Below are positions 34,727-46,021 of a DNA stretch of 64,000 nucleotides, piece by piece (the first letter of the stretch is position 1; every line of letters starts with the position of its first letter). The notes under the pieces were generated by a model that ran no database searches, was not told where the DNA came from, and worked only from the letters and a program-made list of their open reading frames with translations. Origin of the DNA: Tigriopus japonicus (lineage: Eukaryota > Arthropoda > Copepoda > Harpacticoida > Harpacticidae). The stretch is from the NCBI GenBank assembly GCA_010645155.1, contig CM021321.1, positions 8,614,149 to 8,678,148 on the forward strand. Reading direction: 5' to 3'. The position numbers were made by a program, and so were the translations under genes.

Positions 34727-35795
34727 ATCTGTTAAGTATTTAAGAAGCGAATATAAGAATACGTAAGTTTATTCATGGAAGGGCAACATAACCGAAGGAA
34801 AGATCAAGAATAATTGAAGAAGTCGTAGAAGTATAAGAGAGAGTAGAAACAGGAATTGAACCATTGATAGGAAAGTGAATATAGGATTCCTTGATGAGAA
34901 GCGTGAAGTATCTCCAAAGCAAGAGGACGAGAAGCACAAGGCAAAACAATTCGATGGCCATGCAGGATGAGAAGGCCCATGGTCTCATTGTATGACAAGT
35001 AATCCCACTACTTGGAGTATAGTTTCAATGGATGAGATTGGGGTAAGGATTTGGGCGACTTCCCCGAGAGGAAGGTTAAAATCACGGCTTGATAATTAAC
35101 ATCTTCTCTTGCCATCTTATAAATCGGATCCAGAGCCAAATTGGGATGAACATTGGCCCGAATGGTGGTGAACAGAACGATCACCGAACTGATATTCTCT
35201 TCTGTTGGTTTTGGCTCATCAAAAAGAGGATATTGCGAGAGCGTGTTTGCAAGTTGATGGCTCTTACCCGGCGTCCATTGCATATCAAACGTGTATTCCG
35301 ATAGTTTGATCAAAATCCTCTGAAGACGAGGATTCTCCATGGAGGCCAGATTGGATCCCTTGAAAATACCCAAAAGAGGTTTGTGATCAGTTTTTATTGT
35401 GAAGTGCATGCCGAGAAGATAATCACGACATTTTTGAATAGCCCACTGACCGCTAGAGCTTCAAATTGGCTTTCAGCGTCAGACAGATACCGAGATCCAC
35501 ATTGAACCAACTTGGAATGGCCGTTGGAATGAGTCTGAAGAAGTGCGTATCCCAAACCCTTTAACCGAGATGCATCTGTGACGAGTGAAGTGGGGAAAGG
35601 AGGATCAAAATGAACAATAACTGGGCCATCTGGGTAGGCGAGTATCGATTTGATAACATCAAACGACATTTGATGTTCTGGCATCCATTGAAACACGGTT
35701 TCCTTTTCAACAAACCACGGAGAGGTTGGGATGCATGAGCCAAATCGGGCACAAATTGTCCCAACTGATTGGACAGGCCCAAAAACGAACGCAAA
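34727..35795 (-). pseudogene. Gypsy fragment D (RT end to integrase zinc region)
   Basis: Minus frames: SFLGLSNQLGQFVPDLAHAS (RT end, near 35750-35800), SLVTDASRLKGLGYALLQ near 35540-35600, TIKTDHKPLLGIFKG near 35350-35400, then ILHASHQGILYS (zinc-region His motif) near 34860-34900. Related to B, G and K rather than to A, C or E. Truncated at both ends; the right end abuts a plus-strand non-LTR tail. Confidence 0.75.
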
Positions 35796-36300
35796 CCTGC
35801 CCCCATTTGGGCTCCAATGAGTTCGGCAGGTTTGCAAAAGGTCGAGTAGGTCCAAAGATGTTTCACAAGGAACGTCACAGGAATGAGAGAGCTCTCGTAT
35901 TGGGAGAGGCTCCAGAAGTTAGGGCAGAGAAGATATGAAAGGTATTTGATACTGTATGTTTTCAAGAGCATTCATGGGCTCTGTCCTAACCCAGGATTTG
36001 AGATCAGTTGTAGCGATCGTAGAGGTTTTACGTGCGCTCTGAGAGCACCTCCAAATCCAAGGGAATCGAGGCTAGTTCGAACAATGAAGCCCTCCTCTCT
36101 TCTTTATCGGGCTCCTTCATTGTTCAATTTGTTGCCCATGAGTCTTCCTCGGGAATATGTAGGAGCTGATCCTCTAATAGCATTTAAGGCAGGATTGGAC
36201 AAAATTTTAAATACTTTTCCTGACCAACCCCCTATTAAAGGGTTGTACCGATCTGCCAACAGTAACTCATTGGCTGATCAAACTTCATATAAATATTAAT
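35796..36300 (+). pseudogene. Non-LTR pol C-terminal part
   Basis: Plus strand: APMSSAGLQKVE, then MRELSYWERLQKLGQ, IHGLCPNPGFEIS, LRAPPNPRESRLVRTMKPSS and SANSNSLADQTSYKY ending at a stop at 36297-36299. The last 138 codons are open. Best-preserved 3' end of this family; used here to align the copies at 12250-13508 and 61869-62380. Confidence 0.8.
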
Positions 36301-37164
36301 TCTTGAAACTATATTAATCATGAACTCTCTTTACAGGGAATCCCATTCCTTGTAATTTTATTCAAAATCCGCCCCCACCCCCCTCGAAAAAAATCCGAAA
36401 ATTTTCGTTCAATCTGATTGAAATCTGATGATTTTTTTCGGCCTAAATTGGCAGTAGCATCACTATTTCAACTTGAGTGGATGACTATTTGGGCCTGGAA
36501 CTATATTCTTCAAATTTGAAATATTTTAAAATATTTCTCCACATTTCCTTGATTTTTTTAATGTTTTGGCATTTTCTTGATTGTTAAGGCCAAATATTGC
36601 AGGAAAATTGGAGCAAAATAAATTAATGGTCTTGGCATAATATTGCTAACTCAAAATGAACCAAATATGCTTAAATTTCTACAAAAGGACATTTGTACTA
36701 AAATTAACAATCACAACCAATTACACAAAAAATGCACCACCAAATGGGCAAATTGAACATTCGATCTTTAAATCAGTTTGGTGTCAAGTGGGCTTGCAAA
36801 AACGACCCATTATAGTAAATTTACCAAAAATGTTTTCGGGTGAACACTAACCAAGTAAGGAATGGCGTTGCCAATTTATTTTAAATGTCTGACTTATTTT
36901 TCAATTTTTTAGGGCTTATGAAGAAAATTGAAGAAAATTTAGTTTTTACATTTTGTGACTAAACAATATTTTGTCAGTGATATCTGCGCACTTTATTGTT
37001 ATCCAGGGGTGAATACTTCGCAAAATCCTTCAATTTTGTCCAAATTGGATGTTTCGCTCTTATGCTTATTTGTAACTGTTCGAAGCTTTTTTGCTACAAG
37101 TCTTTTGTTTGATTCTCTTCATTAAGAAATATTTAATGTAGAAATACTATGATATATTTGTTAA
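36301..37164. other. No gene recognised
   Basis: AT-rich, with homopolymer tracts. No convincing exon, repeat unit or RNA gene seen. 37416-38010 is likewise without a gene; it has a degenerate CCGAATC/GGATCCG repeat near 37680-37770. Confidence 0.4.
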
Positions 37165-37415
37165 CTTTTTTTGGATTGGATTGTTGGTGCTAGGGTCGAA
37201 GGGTTGAGCCTCGCCCGGCCAGCAAAGGCAGCCTTCACATCGTCCAAATTATTCCGATAGGCAATCTCATGTCCGGTATCAGAATGGTTCTCCGTCTGTG
37301 GGTGTGAATTAGCGTCTTAAAGTTTCCTTGAGAAAGGTCGGGGAGGAGAATCGAACATGGGACCTTTCTCACTACAAGAAACTGCGCTAACCACGACGCC
37401 ACGTCTCCTCCCCGG
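37165..37415 (-). mobile_element. tRNA-derived SINE, family 2
   Basis: On minus: GGGGAGGAGACGTGGCGTCG, then TGGTTAGCGCAG (A box), ATGTTCGATTCTCC (B box, near 37350) and a conserved body (CAAGGAAACTTTAA) with a GGCTCAACCCTTCGACCCTA end and CAACAATCCAA tail. Two more pieces lie at 44763-44930 (head and body) and 46895-46990 (3' part). Confidence 0.65.
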
Positions 37416-38010
37416 AATTGTGAAAATATGAAATACTTAAGGTACCTCGTAGAGTCAATAAAAAACTTAAAGTTGAAGACAGGAAATTCCATTTAAATTA
37501 TCAAAGAAAAAAAAGGTTTCAAAATGGAAATATTGTGGATTGAAATAAAAAAATAAACAAAAAATGTTTGGATTGGTTTCGGATAATGATGATGATGAAA
37601 ATTTTAATCAAATTTTATTTGGGGAGCCTTGTACAAAGAAGAAAATTTATGTTAGATCTGAACAAATATTTCGCAAATCCAAAACCGAATCCGAATCCAG
37701 AAATTCGCGCTAAAATCTGAAGGAATCCGAATCCGATCGGGTTCGGATCCGATTGGATCTGAAAAGTCGGATCCAATAAACGGCTTTACTCACCAGGCGC
37801 CTATGCCGTCTACGTCAGCCGTTCTCTTTGTCGCTCAACGCAGTTGAGGCAAGCAGGAAAATTAACGGCTTTAACGCCTATTATTGCACTATTGCATTTA
37901 CTTTTCTATTTAGACCTAATATTGTAACATTAATAACCATCAAGCCTTCTTTCATCATTCAACCTTAAATTCATTGTTCCTTACACGGGTATCAGATGTA
38001 TGCTTCACTT

Positions 38011-38362
38011 GCAATGAATCGTGTAGAGCTTGTTTACGTTTCTTGGTTTCCACAGCTGAATTAGATGACGTCATGCCAATTAGTTCGATTACCTGACGTT
38101 AGATGGCGCGTCACCTTGGGAGGTTGAAAGTTGAATTGGACCGCGAAATTCTATCAAGTTTCGGCGTCTGTAACTTTGAAAATGCTTGCATTTTTGCATG
38201 AAAACCGAATGCTACTTGTACTTTGAGATATCCGGCGTAATTTCAACTCCTCTCTTGTTAAGTGTATCGTTCCAAATTTGAATAGATTCACGTCAAGTTT
38301 TTGCGCCCCGAGGTTGTGCTGGGTATTTCTGGACATTTTGCGTTCGTATGGTGAGGTCGTTT
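38011..38362 (+). repeat. Left terminal inverted repeat
   Basis: Starts GCAATGAATCGTGTAGAGC and ends near GGTGAGGTCGTTT. Nearly identical to the reverse complement of 46459-46810 over its full length. The frame inside it is mirrored in the other copy and is not a gene. Confidence 0.9.
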
Positions 38363-38549
38363 CAGACAAACAGCACGTGATAAAATCAGTGCTGCTATAT
38401 TTAAGTGGTGCTCGTTTCTAATTGGAATGATAACCTACCCCGCAAGAAATGTTGCCTGAACAGGGGGAGTAATCAAATTCCGAAGAACTTCTACGAATAC
38501 ATCGTCATCTTTAAACGCTGTGTAGGGTCTTCTTTTTCATTGTTAAAGT

Positions 38550-38782
38550 CAGGGGTGTGCAAACCCTGGCCCGCGAGCTGATTTCGCGTGGCCCTCGAGA
38601 AGATCTGTCCAGAGACGGCTTGGCCACACTTCCATTTGCAATGGACTGGCCCGCAGCATGATTTTTTGATTTTTTCATGAATTTTATACTAGAAATTATT
38701 TGCTGTTTTGGATGGTGTGGCCCTCGAGAGCCAACGGTCCGGCCAATTTGGCCCACTGCTAAATAAGTTTGCACACCCCCTG
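38550..38782. mobile_element. hAT MITE, complete
   Basis: 233 bp with ends CAGGGGTGTGCAAAC and GTTTGCACACCCCCTG and 8-bp flanks GTTAAAGT (38542-38549) and GTTTAAGT (38783-38790), 7 of 8 matching: the hAT pattern. Largely self-complementary. It lies between the left terminal repeat and the transposase gene of the host element. Truncated second copy at 13509-13705. Confidence 0.85.
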
Positions 38783-38899
38783 GTTTAAGTCATGACGATG
38801 GTCATAGCGATGGTACTTTCCATTTGGAACTTATATCAACACTGGTTTGACTTTGATGGACAACATTGCCTTCAAAGATAATTTTGCACACCAGGAGCA

Positions 38900-41527
38900 A
38901 TGGTAACCACATGTGCGGTCCCGTTTTGCACAAATCGTGCTACCCTCAAATTTCCTCGTAATCGAGCTGCACTTAAGGCGTGGTGCGTGGCAATCAGACG
39001 ATGCCACGTAGTACGGAAATCGTTATGGAAGCCAAATAAATATCACAGAATTTGTCGGCCCCATTTCAAGACAACGGATTTCGTTTTATCAAAGCGATAT
39101 CGATCAGGACTGACTGATGATAGGCAATGGAATCGACTCAAAGAAAGATGGTGCAATACCATCAATATTTCCTTTCCCTAAAGGTTACGACAACGCAATT
39201 ACTGTTCGTTCAGCTGAGACATCTCTTAAATGTGGCCAAGTCCCAAACAACTCCATAACAGATGTCCTTGCCGAAAAGTCTCATGATTGCGCGATGTTAA
39301 ATAATGACGGGTTATACCACAAAAAGACTCTCGTTTCGGATGATGATCCCCTGGTTCACAAAGTTGAAACCAAGAAAATGACACGTATTTATGCAAAGGT
39401 TGATAGTTCCTCCAAGTCTCATGAGGTCGACGAACAGAAGAAATATTATGATGCTCTATTTGTCCCAAACAAGGTTTTGGATCTAAAGAGAGGCCCAATG
39501 ACAGTGGGCACTGGATTTGAAGAGTACCTATCTCGTGACTTGGACACGACACTGATGATTCCTGAATTGAATGAAACCAAGTATGCTCCTAACTTTACTA
39601 ATGTCCTACCCACGTACGGAAAGCTGGATCTAGCCTACGGGACCTATGAGAATGGTGAACTCATCAAATCTAGAAATCGTGATTACGGCCCCAAAAGGCC
39701 TCTCGATTTAAACAATACGTCGCTAATTGATGATGACAGAATTGAGGAAAGCACATCATCTCTTTCCTTAGACACAGCCCCAAAGATTATCAAATTAAAG
39801 AGATCTCAAAGACAAAGTTTCACTAATGTTCCACCAAAGTGCGGAAAGGTGTATCCAGCCTCCAACCCTCTTGAGTTTGACAATCGCAAGAAATTTTGTT
39901 ATCTTGGAAATGACTCTAACAAGGGGATTGATTTCCAAAGTATGCCGATGGTTGATGGTAATAAAAATGAAGATGAACCTTCATATCTCGACTTAAACAA
40001 TCCCACGATAATTTTAACTAACCAAGCTCGATATTTGGTATCACAGTCGGTTGAGATACGCAGTTTTGCTTTCAACTCCAACAGCCCTTTTGAAGTAGGC
40101 TACGGGCTGAGGAACAATAGCCCAACACCTAAAGTATTTGGACCAAATTCTGAATCTTGTATATCCGTTGAGAGATTTCGACTTATTCCAGATGGAATGC
40201 GATACTACACAGGATTTCAGAATTACGAACATTTTTGGTATTCTTTTTGCTGCTTGGGTCCTGCTGCCCATGATCTAGAATTCAAATCTCCACTCTCTCC
40301 TGAAAATGAATACTTTCTGACGTTAATCAAATTGAGGAAAGCCAGTGAAAATCAATAACTTGGAAATATGTTCAATATATCACGAGTTCAAGTGGGAAAG
40401 ATTTTCCGAACCTGGATCTTATTTATGTTTTGTTTGTTTGTTTGTTGAGAGCCGGTTAGCAGATTAGAGCTGCCAGCCGTTAAAGGGTGTCCCAATTAAG
40501 AGATAATCCCGCTCCTTCCAGTCATTTTTTACTGTTGCCCCCGAAAGTCAAGCATCTCCCATATGATAGATCCCTTGAGGAATCCGAGGAGCTGCTTAAG
40601 TGACCACTCGGGCATATGTGGCAAAGTCGGATGTTGGAAACTAGCCCAACGCCTAGTTATTAAACCTGGGCATTCACTTATTAAATGCCAGGGAGTTTCG
40701 TCTTCCTCGTTGCACAGTCGGCAACTCGGATCCTTTTCGTCGTCTTGAATGTGTCTATGTCTTTTTAAATGGCAATGTCCCGTTATAAATTGTATGATTT
40801 TGCCTAGTTCTGGCCTAGGGATTGTTCCTAAAGCATTAGTAATTTTTTTGAATTTGGTTTGGGGAATAAACATTTTGGTTTGCCTGCATGAATGATCTTA
40901 TTTATGTATCTCCAGTTGAAAGAATTAGATTTGTGGATTCCCAAAGAAACGATTCAAGAGCACATGCCCAAAGGTTTCAAGAAACAGTTTCCAAACACAA
41001 GAGTCATCTTAGATGCCACAGAAATTCCCATTGAAAAACCTCAAAATACTAAGATTCAGAGCAGCACGTGGTCCTCCTACAAAAATAGGAATACCTTGAA
41101 AACGATGGTGGGAATTTCTCCATCAGGGTGCATAACGTACGTTTCTCCGCTGTATGGAGGTGCTACAAGTGACCGTCAAATTATGGAACGATCAACACTT
41201 CTATTACAAAATATGATGAATGACAATGACAGCATTATGGCGGACCGTGGAATAATGGTACAAGACCTGTTTGCCCATCAGAATGTTCAGGTTAATACCC
41301 TTACAATGTTAAAAGGAAAAAACCAGTTGGACGCACATAGTGTTATTAAAGATCGACGTTGTTCTTCGAAAAGAGTCCACGTGGAACGCTTGATTGGCCT
41401 GGCGAAAAAAAACAGAATACTCTCGAAACCACTCTCCCATGATCTGTTGAAATATGCCGATGAAATCGTGTTTGTTTGTTTTGTGTTGTGTAATTTCAAA
41501 CCCAATCTTGTGGGGGAAAATGCATAA
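38900..41527 (+). pseudogene. THAP-HTH-DDE transposase of the ISL2EU element
   Basis: A THAP DNA-binding finger opens it (MVTTCAVPFCTNRATLKF, later ICRPHFKTTDFV: C-x4-C and C-x2-H). A one-base frameshift near 39145 moves to the frame that continues KKDGAIPSIFPFPK and stays open to a TAA at 40356-40358. Beyond this stop the same frame reads GKIFRTWILFM, the HTH_Tnp_4-like region, until a non-LTR insertion (40428-40893). After it, YLQLKELDLWIP resumes in frame. The DDE_Tnp_4 domain follows: ILDATEIPIEKP (first Asp, near 41010), IMADRGI (second, near 41240) and RVHVERLIGL (Glu, near 41385). All catalytic acids survive, but one frameshift, one stop and one insertion kill the gene. Confidence 0.8.
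40428..40893 (-). mobile_element. 5'-truncated non-LTR element (R1/I-like) in transposase
   Basis: 466 bp on minus with a (CAAA)n tail at its left and a perfect 13-bp duplication GATCTTATTTATG on both sides (40415-40427, 40894-40906), the hallmark of target-primed reverse transcription. The coding part (40529-40873) is a pol C-terminus with a zinc-knuckle-like motif CRLCNEEDETPWHLISECPG, as found after the RT/RNase H of R1- and I-like elements. It sits exactly between two transposase codons. Confidence 0.85.
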
Positions 41528-41591
41528 ATTATTTATTATCACTTCCATTCACATTTTAGAAATTCATTAGAAAATGTAGATAAGGCAACGG

Positions 41592-42959
41592 CTACGTATT
41601 TGAAAGGGCAAAGGCAGCCTCTTCTCGTAAGAAGCCTTCGTAAAACTCAATGAGACGTGGGAGCATGACCTTCTCAAACAATGTTTCGTCTTTTACGATG
41701 ATCTCGACATGACAGTCGACATGAGTGAACACGATGAAGTAGGCATGATTTGCTTTGGCAATGTTAATCTGGCCTTGAACTTGATAGTAATATGCATGAG
41801 ATAATTTGAAGCAAGTGTTCCCATCACGCTTTTCGAGATAAGGGAAGGTTGTGCTGACGTCAACTTTCTGATTCCTTCCTTCGTAAGTAGGGCTGACGAT
41901 TTTCTCGAACATTTCAATTCTCGAGAATGAGAATTTCTCGAGAATTCGAGAAAAATTCTCGAGAATTCTCGAGAATTTGAGAAAAAGTGAAAATAGTGAA
42001 AAATATGTACATTCAAAGCTTCCAAAGAACTTGAAATTGTTTTTTTTTTTTTTTAAGTTTATACCAAAATCAATATGAACATGAGTGTGAAAAACAATGA
42101 TTGGACCTCACGGGCAATAATATCTGAAATTTCATTTCTGACATTTCTGAAACGTTCTACTGACATTGTTAAAACTTCGGACATTTTCGCATTTTTGGTC
42201 AGCTGTAATTTTCAAAACCGGGGTTTCTTGTACACACCACCACAGCCATTAGAATCTCGAAAAAAATCAGACACAGAATCTTGCCTCGAATCTGGACAGA
42301 GAAGATTTTGTTTGGGCTGGTTCACGAGTTATTTTCTTCTTCGAATGTACCATAAAGATGTTTATAAAGTTTCAAACATTGCTCATGGCTCCTATTGTTC
42401 TTTTACTTGAAACTTTTGTTTTGAATGAAACAGTTTTGCCATCAATTCCAAAATATAACCTAGAGTAATCTAATAAAAAATTCTCGAAAATTCTCGAGAA
42501 TTCGGAAAAATTCTCGAGAATTTTCGATCCTCGATTTTTTCGAGAAATTCTCGAGAATTCTCGAGCGAGAATTCTCGAGAATCAGCCCTATTCGTAAGGA
42601 CATTTGATCTCAATGACCGCGTTTTCCTCTGTGATAAACCCGTCAGGAGAGGCTCCAAGGAATGGAAAATCGTGGTCAATATAAAAACCGCATCGTTGAA
42701 CCTTCTTTTTGAATCTAAATGCAAACTCCCTGCAAACAAGATCTTCAAAGATAATTCCATGATTGGTCGCTTGACACGATAAAACAGTTGGGTTGATCAT
42801 AGATTTACAAAGCGCAGAAAAGTTTTTCCTTTCGGTACTGGTCATGATTTCCCCAAATCGTGATGCTGTTATTCGAAATTTTCTTTCCTGAAACCACTTC
42901 TGATTGGTGGATTGGGATCTGGTGGCCAACTCGATGTTCTTCACCTCTTCTGACGTTAC
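41592..42959 (-). pseudogene. YqaJ-nuclease exon of ISL2EU gene 2, split by hAT
   Basis: Exon 4 of the minus-strand gene. The acceptor TTTATTTAG (AG at 42960-42961) precedes VTSEEVKNIELATRSQ. YqaJ (lambda-exonuclease-type) motifs: ITASRFGEIM, GIIFEDLVCREFAF, FPFLGASPDGFI and AVIEIKCPYE (the D...E-x-K catalytic set). An hAT element (41888-42590) interrupts directly after CPYE; the frame resumes at GRNQKVDVSTTFPYLEK and continues through FKLSHAYYYQVQGQINIA, the YxQ motif of this nuclease family, to a stop at 41592. Removing the insert and one target copy leaves the frame unbroken. Inferred role: end-processing nuclease in transposition or cDNA/DNA repair. Confidence 0.8.
41888..42590. mobile_element. 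hAT-type element rich in CTCGAG palindromes
   Basis: 703 bp with ends TAGGGCTGA and TCAGCCCTA and a perfect 8-bp duplication TTCGTAAG (41880-41887, 42591-42598). The termini consist of repeated TTCTCGAGAA palindromes that can fold. No transposase frame; non-autonomous. Confidence 0.85.
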
Positions 42960-43051
42960 CTAAATAAAGAGCAGAGGATGATATCTCAACGAAAATAATA
43001 CTTTTGATTGGACACTGTCACTCATTACTCCACGCTACTATCAGATGTGAT

Positions 43052-44578
43052 CAGGGTGGGCATTTGACTTTTGGACATTTTGTCCACCCCTGTCCAAAAG
43101 GTGTCCAAAAGTGTCCAAAAATAAGGCTGTCCAAAAATAGGAGTGTCCAAAAGTGTCCAAAAATAGTAATTCGAAAAATAATGGTTAAAAATATTTTTAG
43201 AATAACATTCTACCAACTTTCTCTCCAAAATAAACGTCACTTGACGAAATCTAAGCAAGAATAAGTCAATTCAGCATAAGAAACTTACACTTAATACATT
43301 AAATGAGCCAATAACTTGAAGGCCAAACTAGACATTTGAACTTTCCACTCTTTTCATTTGACCACCGAGCATCGTCCAAAATGTGGGAAAGAATGATCGA
43401 CTGAAGGAATGAACGAACAAAGGAATGTGAGACTGGGACTACTAATAACACGCTCACACCACACTTCATGTTAAACACAGTATGCGAGTACATTTTAAAG
43501 CTAATTGTGTCTTGATTTGTGACAAGAGAAGGTTACTTAGTATTTTGATTTATATTCCAAAGTTTATCATTGTTGCAAGTGTTTCCCATCCAAGAGGAAA
43601 GAAGTCTTTTGATCTGACTGTCCAAAAAATGTTAACTATAATATTAAAAGAAATTTGTACAAATCAGACGAAAAACCAGTTACACTACATAAGTAATTGA
43701 ATTCTAAAGAATGCATGGTTGTGTACTTAAACAAAAATAGTTCTATTAATGGGAACATTGCTTGGAGAAATAAACTTTGCCATGATAACTTGTTAAAAAA
43801 ATAAATGTTTTGTTTATACAATATGGTAAAATGTGTGTAACCGTTCAAAATGTTTCAAGTTTTACATTTTATTTCCTCATCTGTAAACAAGAGTTTTTTT
43901 TTTATAGTAAAACAACACTGCTTTAATTCTTTGGCAAAAGCATTATAATACCCACATTGCAATCTGATATCAGTTTGAGTGTGCTTTATTATAGTTAACA
44001 TTTTTTGGACAGTCAGGTCAAAAGACTTCTTGCCTCTTGGATGGGAAACAATTGCAACAATGATAAACTTTGGAATATAAATCAAAATACTAAGTAACCT
44101 TCTCTTGTCACAAATCAAGACACAATTAGCTTTAAAATGTACTCGCATACTATGTTTAACATGAAGTGTGGTGTGAGCGTGTTATTAGTAGTCCCAGTCT
44201 CACATTCCTTTGTTCGTTCATTCCTTCAGTCGATCATTCTTTCCCACATTTTGGACGATGCTCGGTGGTCAAATGAAAAGAGTGGAAAGGTCAAATGTCC
44301 AGTTTGGCCTTCAAGTTATTGGCTCATTTAATGTATTAAGTGTAAGTTTCTTATGCTGAATTGACTTATTCTTGCTTAGATTTCGTCAAGTGACGTTTAT
44401 TTTGGAGAGAAAGTTTGTAGAATGTTATTCTAAAAATGTTTGTAACCATTATTTTTCGAATTACTATTTTTGGACACTTTTGGACACTCCTATTTTTGGA
44501 CAGCCTTATTTTTGGACACTTTTGGACACCTTTTGGACAGGGGTGGACAAAATGTCCAAAAATCAAATGCCCACCCTG
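43052..44578. mobile_element. 1.53-kb palindromic element with 594-bp arms
   Basis: CAGGGTGGGCATTTGA at the left is mirrored by the end TCAAATGCCCACCCTG. The arms 43052-43645 and 43986-44578 are near-identical inverted copies around a 340-bp loop. The outer 100 bp repeat TTTTGGACA/TGTCCAAAA. It lies in intron 3 of ISL2EU gene 2. The end sequence resembles hAT termini, but the flanking 8-mers GATGTGAT and TATGAGCA do not match, so the superfamily is open. Frames in the arms are mirror images and not genes. Confidence 0.8.
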
Positions 44579-44762
44579 TATGAGCAAGTTGAATTTTAAA
44601 AGTTTATTTTGTATACATATAATTTTGTAGTCAGTTGCTTTCGGTTTCGGTTAAGCCCTCTTTTGGTTTCGGTTCAGAGCCCTTTCGGTCCATCACTAAA
44701 ATAAACTAAGGTACCGCAATAACACAGCCATATCAATATTTCATTAGAAAGCACGATCCATT

Positions 44763-44930
44763 TATTAAATGAATGGGAGGAGACGTGGTGTTCTGTGTCC
44801 TCTGGTGAGAAAGGCCTCTAGTTCTATTCTCTTCCCTGACCATTGTCAAGGAAACTTTAACCCGCTTATTCCCACCCAGACGTAGAACCAATCTTATCAT
44901 CTATATTTTATAGCTCATAGCTGTTTCGCT
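44763..44930 (+). mobile_element. SINE family 2 copy, partial
   Basis: GGAGGAGACGTGGTG, GTGAGAAAGG and CAAGGAAACTTTAACCCGC align with the minus-strand SINE at 37165-37415. The B-box region is diverged and the 3' part is missing. Confidence 0.55.
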
Positions 44931-45056
44931 CATTCTTCTTTAGTAAAAGAAACATATGATACTTTGATCTCCTCAAAACAAATTTTTTTATGAAGGTATT
45001 TATTTACTTTTTTATTTTGAGGACTAAAGAAACGAAAAGAACGAAGAATGAGTTAC

Positions 45057-45307
45057 CTTATTTGCATTTTCAATCTATTGCTCAGTGAAGGGAAGGGACA
45101 AAGAGGCGCGATCTTTCACTGCAGCCGCTAAATTTGCTTTGGGTAAAGCGCGACGATTTGCAATGTCGAGTCCACTCTGCTGGCAATACTGAATTGTCAG
45201 GTTATTAACTTCTGATTGATAACATGGGCGATTTCGGTACTTGGCCGGTCGGGGATCGACAAGTGGGTTCTTCCTGATGTTGGCATTGGCCAGTCTGACG
45301 GGGCTTC
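45057..45307 (-). pseudogene. ISL2EU gene 2, exon 3
   Basis: Acceptor TTGCATGCAG (AG at 45308-45309) and donor AATAAGGTAACT (GT at 45055-45056). Phase 1 entry joins exon 2 without a frame change and phase 0 exit joins exon 4. Encodes VRLANANIRKNPLVDPRPAK and LPKANLAAAVKDRASLSLPF, the linker between SWIM and YqaJ. An in-frame TAG at 45075-45077, six codons before the donor, truncates it. Confidence 0.7.
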
Positions 45308-45534
45308 CTGCATGCAACCATGAAATACTTGTCATTAAAAAAAACTATTTAAGAAATGCAAACAAATATTTGACTAATACTTCAGAAAGAAAATCGGTCT
45401 AAGGCAATATTAAACTGAAATACTTAAAAATCAAATTCTTGCTTTTTCAAAAACAAATACCATTCTTTAACGCGGCGATTTCACGCCCCTCGGGTCCTTA
45501 TGATTTAAGGATGCGACCTTCGTGAAATGCTTAC

Positions 45535-46021
45535 CTGTGTGAGACCTTTTAGGTCTGTGAAAGCCATGAAGCTCGTCTGTACACGATTTTTGGATGGTCA
45601 ACTCCCCAAGGTTAGCGAATTTGGCAATGGCCACCAACACCGAGGCCACATGTTTGCAAGTAGCGTGGACACCCGCCCCAGCTTTGCACTCGCAATTCGA
45701 ATTAAGAATCTCACCCGATTTTCTAATCTTGAATGTGTACGACATTCGTTTCCTCATCGTGGCTTCAACCATCCCACTGAAGAAAACGCTTTCAGTGCTT
45801 GATGCAAAAGACACTGCCATGATGGACTCGGTAATCTTTTGTCCTTGGAGATTGGCCTTAAGATCCATGTTCGGTGCCCGATCACTTCTTTGCCGGAACA
45901 CGACGTACTCTTGAATTCTCTCACGAGTCAATGAAGGCATGGAATCCTTATCGGCGAGGGTGATGGTTTTGAAGCCAGCACTGGGCCAATCCGGCATTGG
46001 TAAACAGGGGGGAATAATCAA
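45535..46021 (-). pseudogene. ISL2EU gene 2, SWIM-finger exon
   Basis: Frame with a SWIM zinc finger CECKAGAGVHATCKHVASVL (C-x-C...C-x-H, near 45630-45690), a DNA- or protein-binding module. The donor ACACAGGTAAGC (GT at 45533-45534) ends the exon in phase 1. Upstream it contacts the SAP frame with a shift (TGA of the SAP frame at 46018-46020 overlaps this frame), most simply a one-base indel in the C-run near 46008. Confidence 0.75.

Noticed and set aside
37319..37415. Possible tRNA gene
   Set aside because: A and B boxes are present, but the acceptor and anticodon arms do not fold and the sequence continues into a SINE body with related copies.
38154..38369. Frame repeated as a mirror image at 46485-46667
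   Set aside because: Both copies lie in the terminal inverted repeats; the coding look is a by-product of the repeat.
43482..44148. Mirror-image frames starting MRVHFKANCVLICDKRR
   Set aside because: They are the two arms of the palindromic element, with no known domain.
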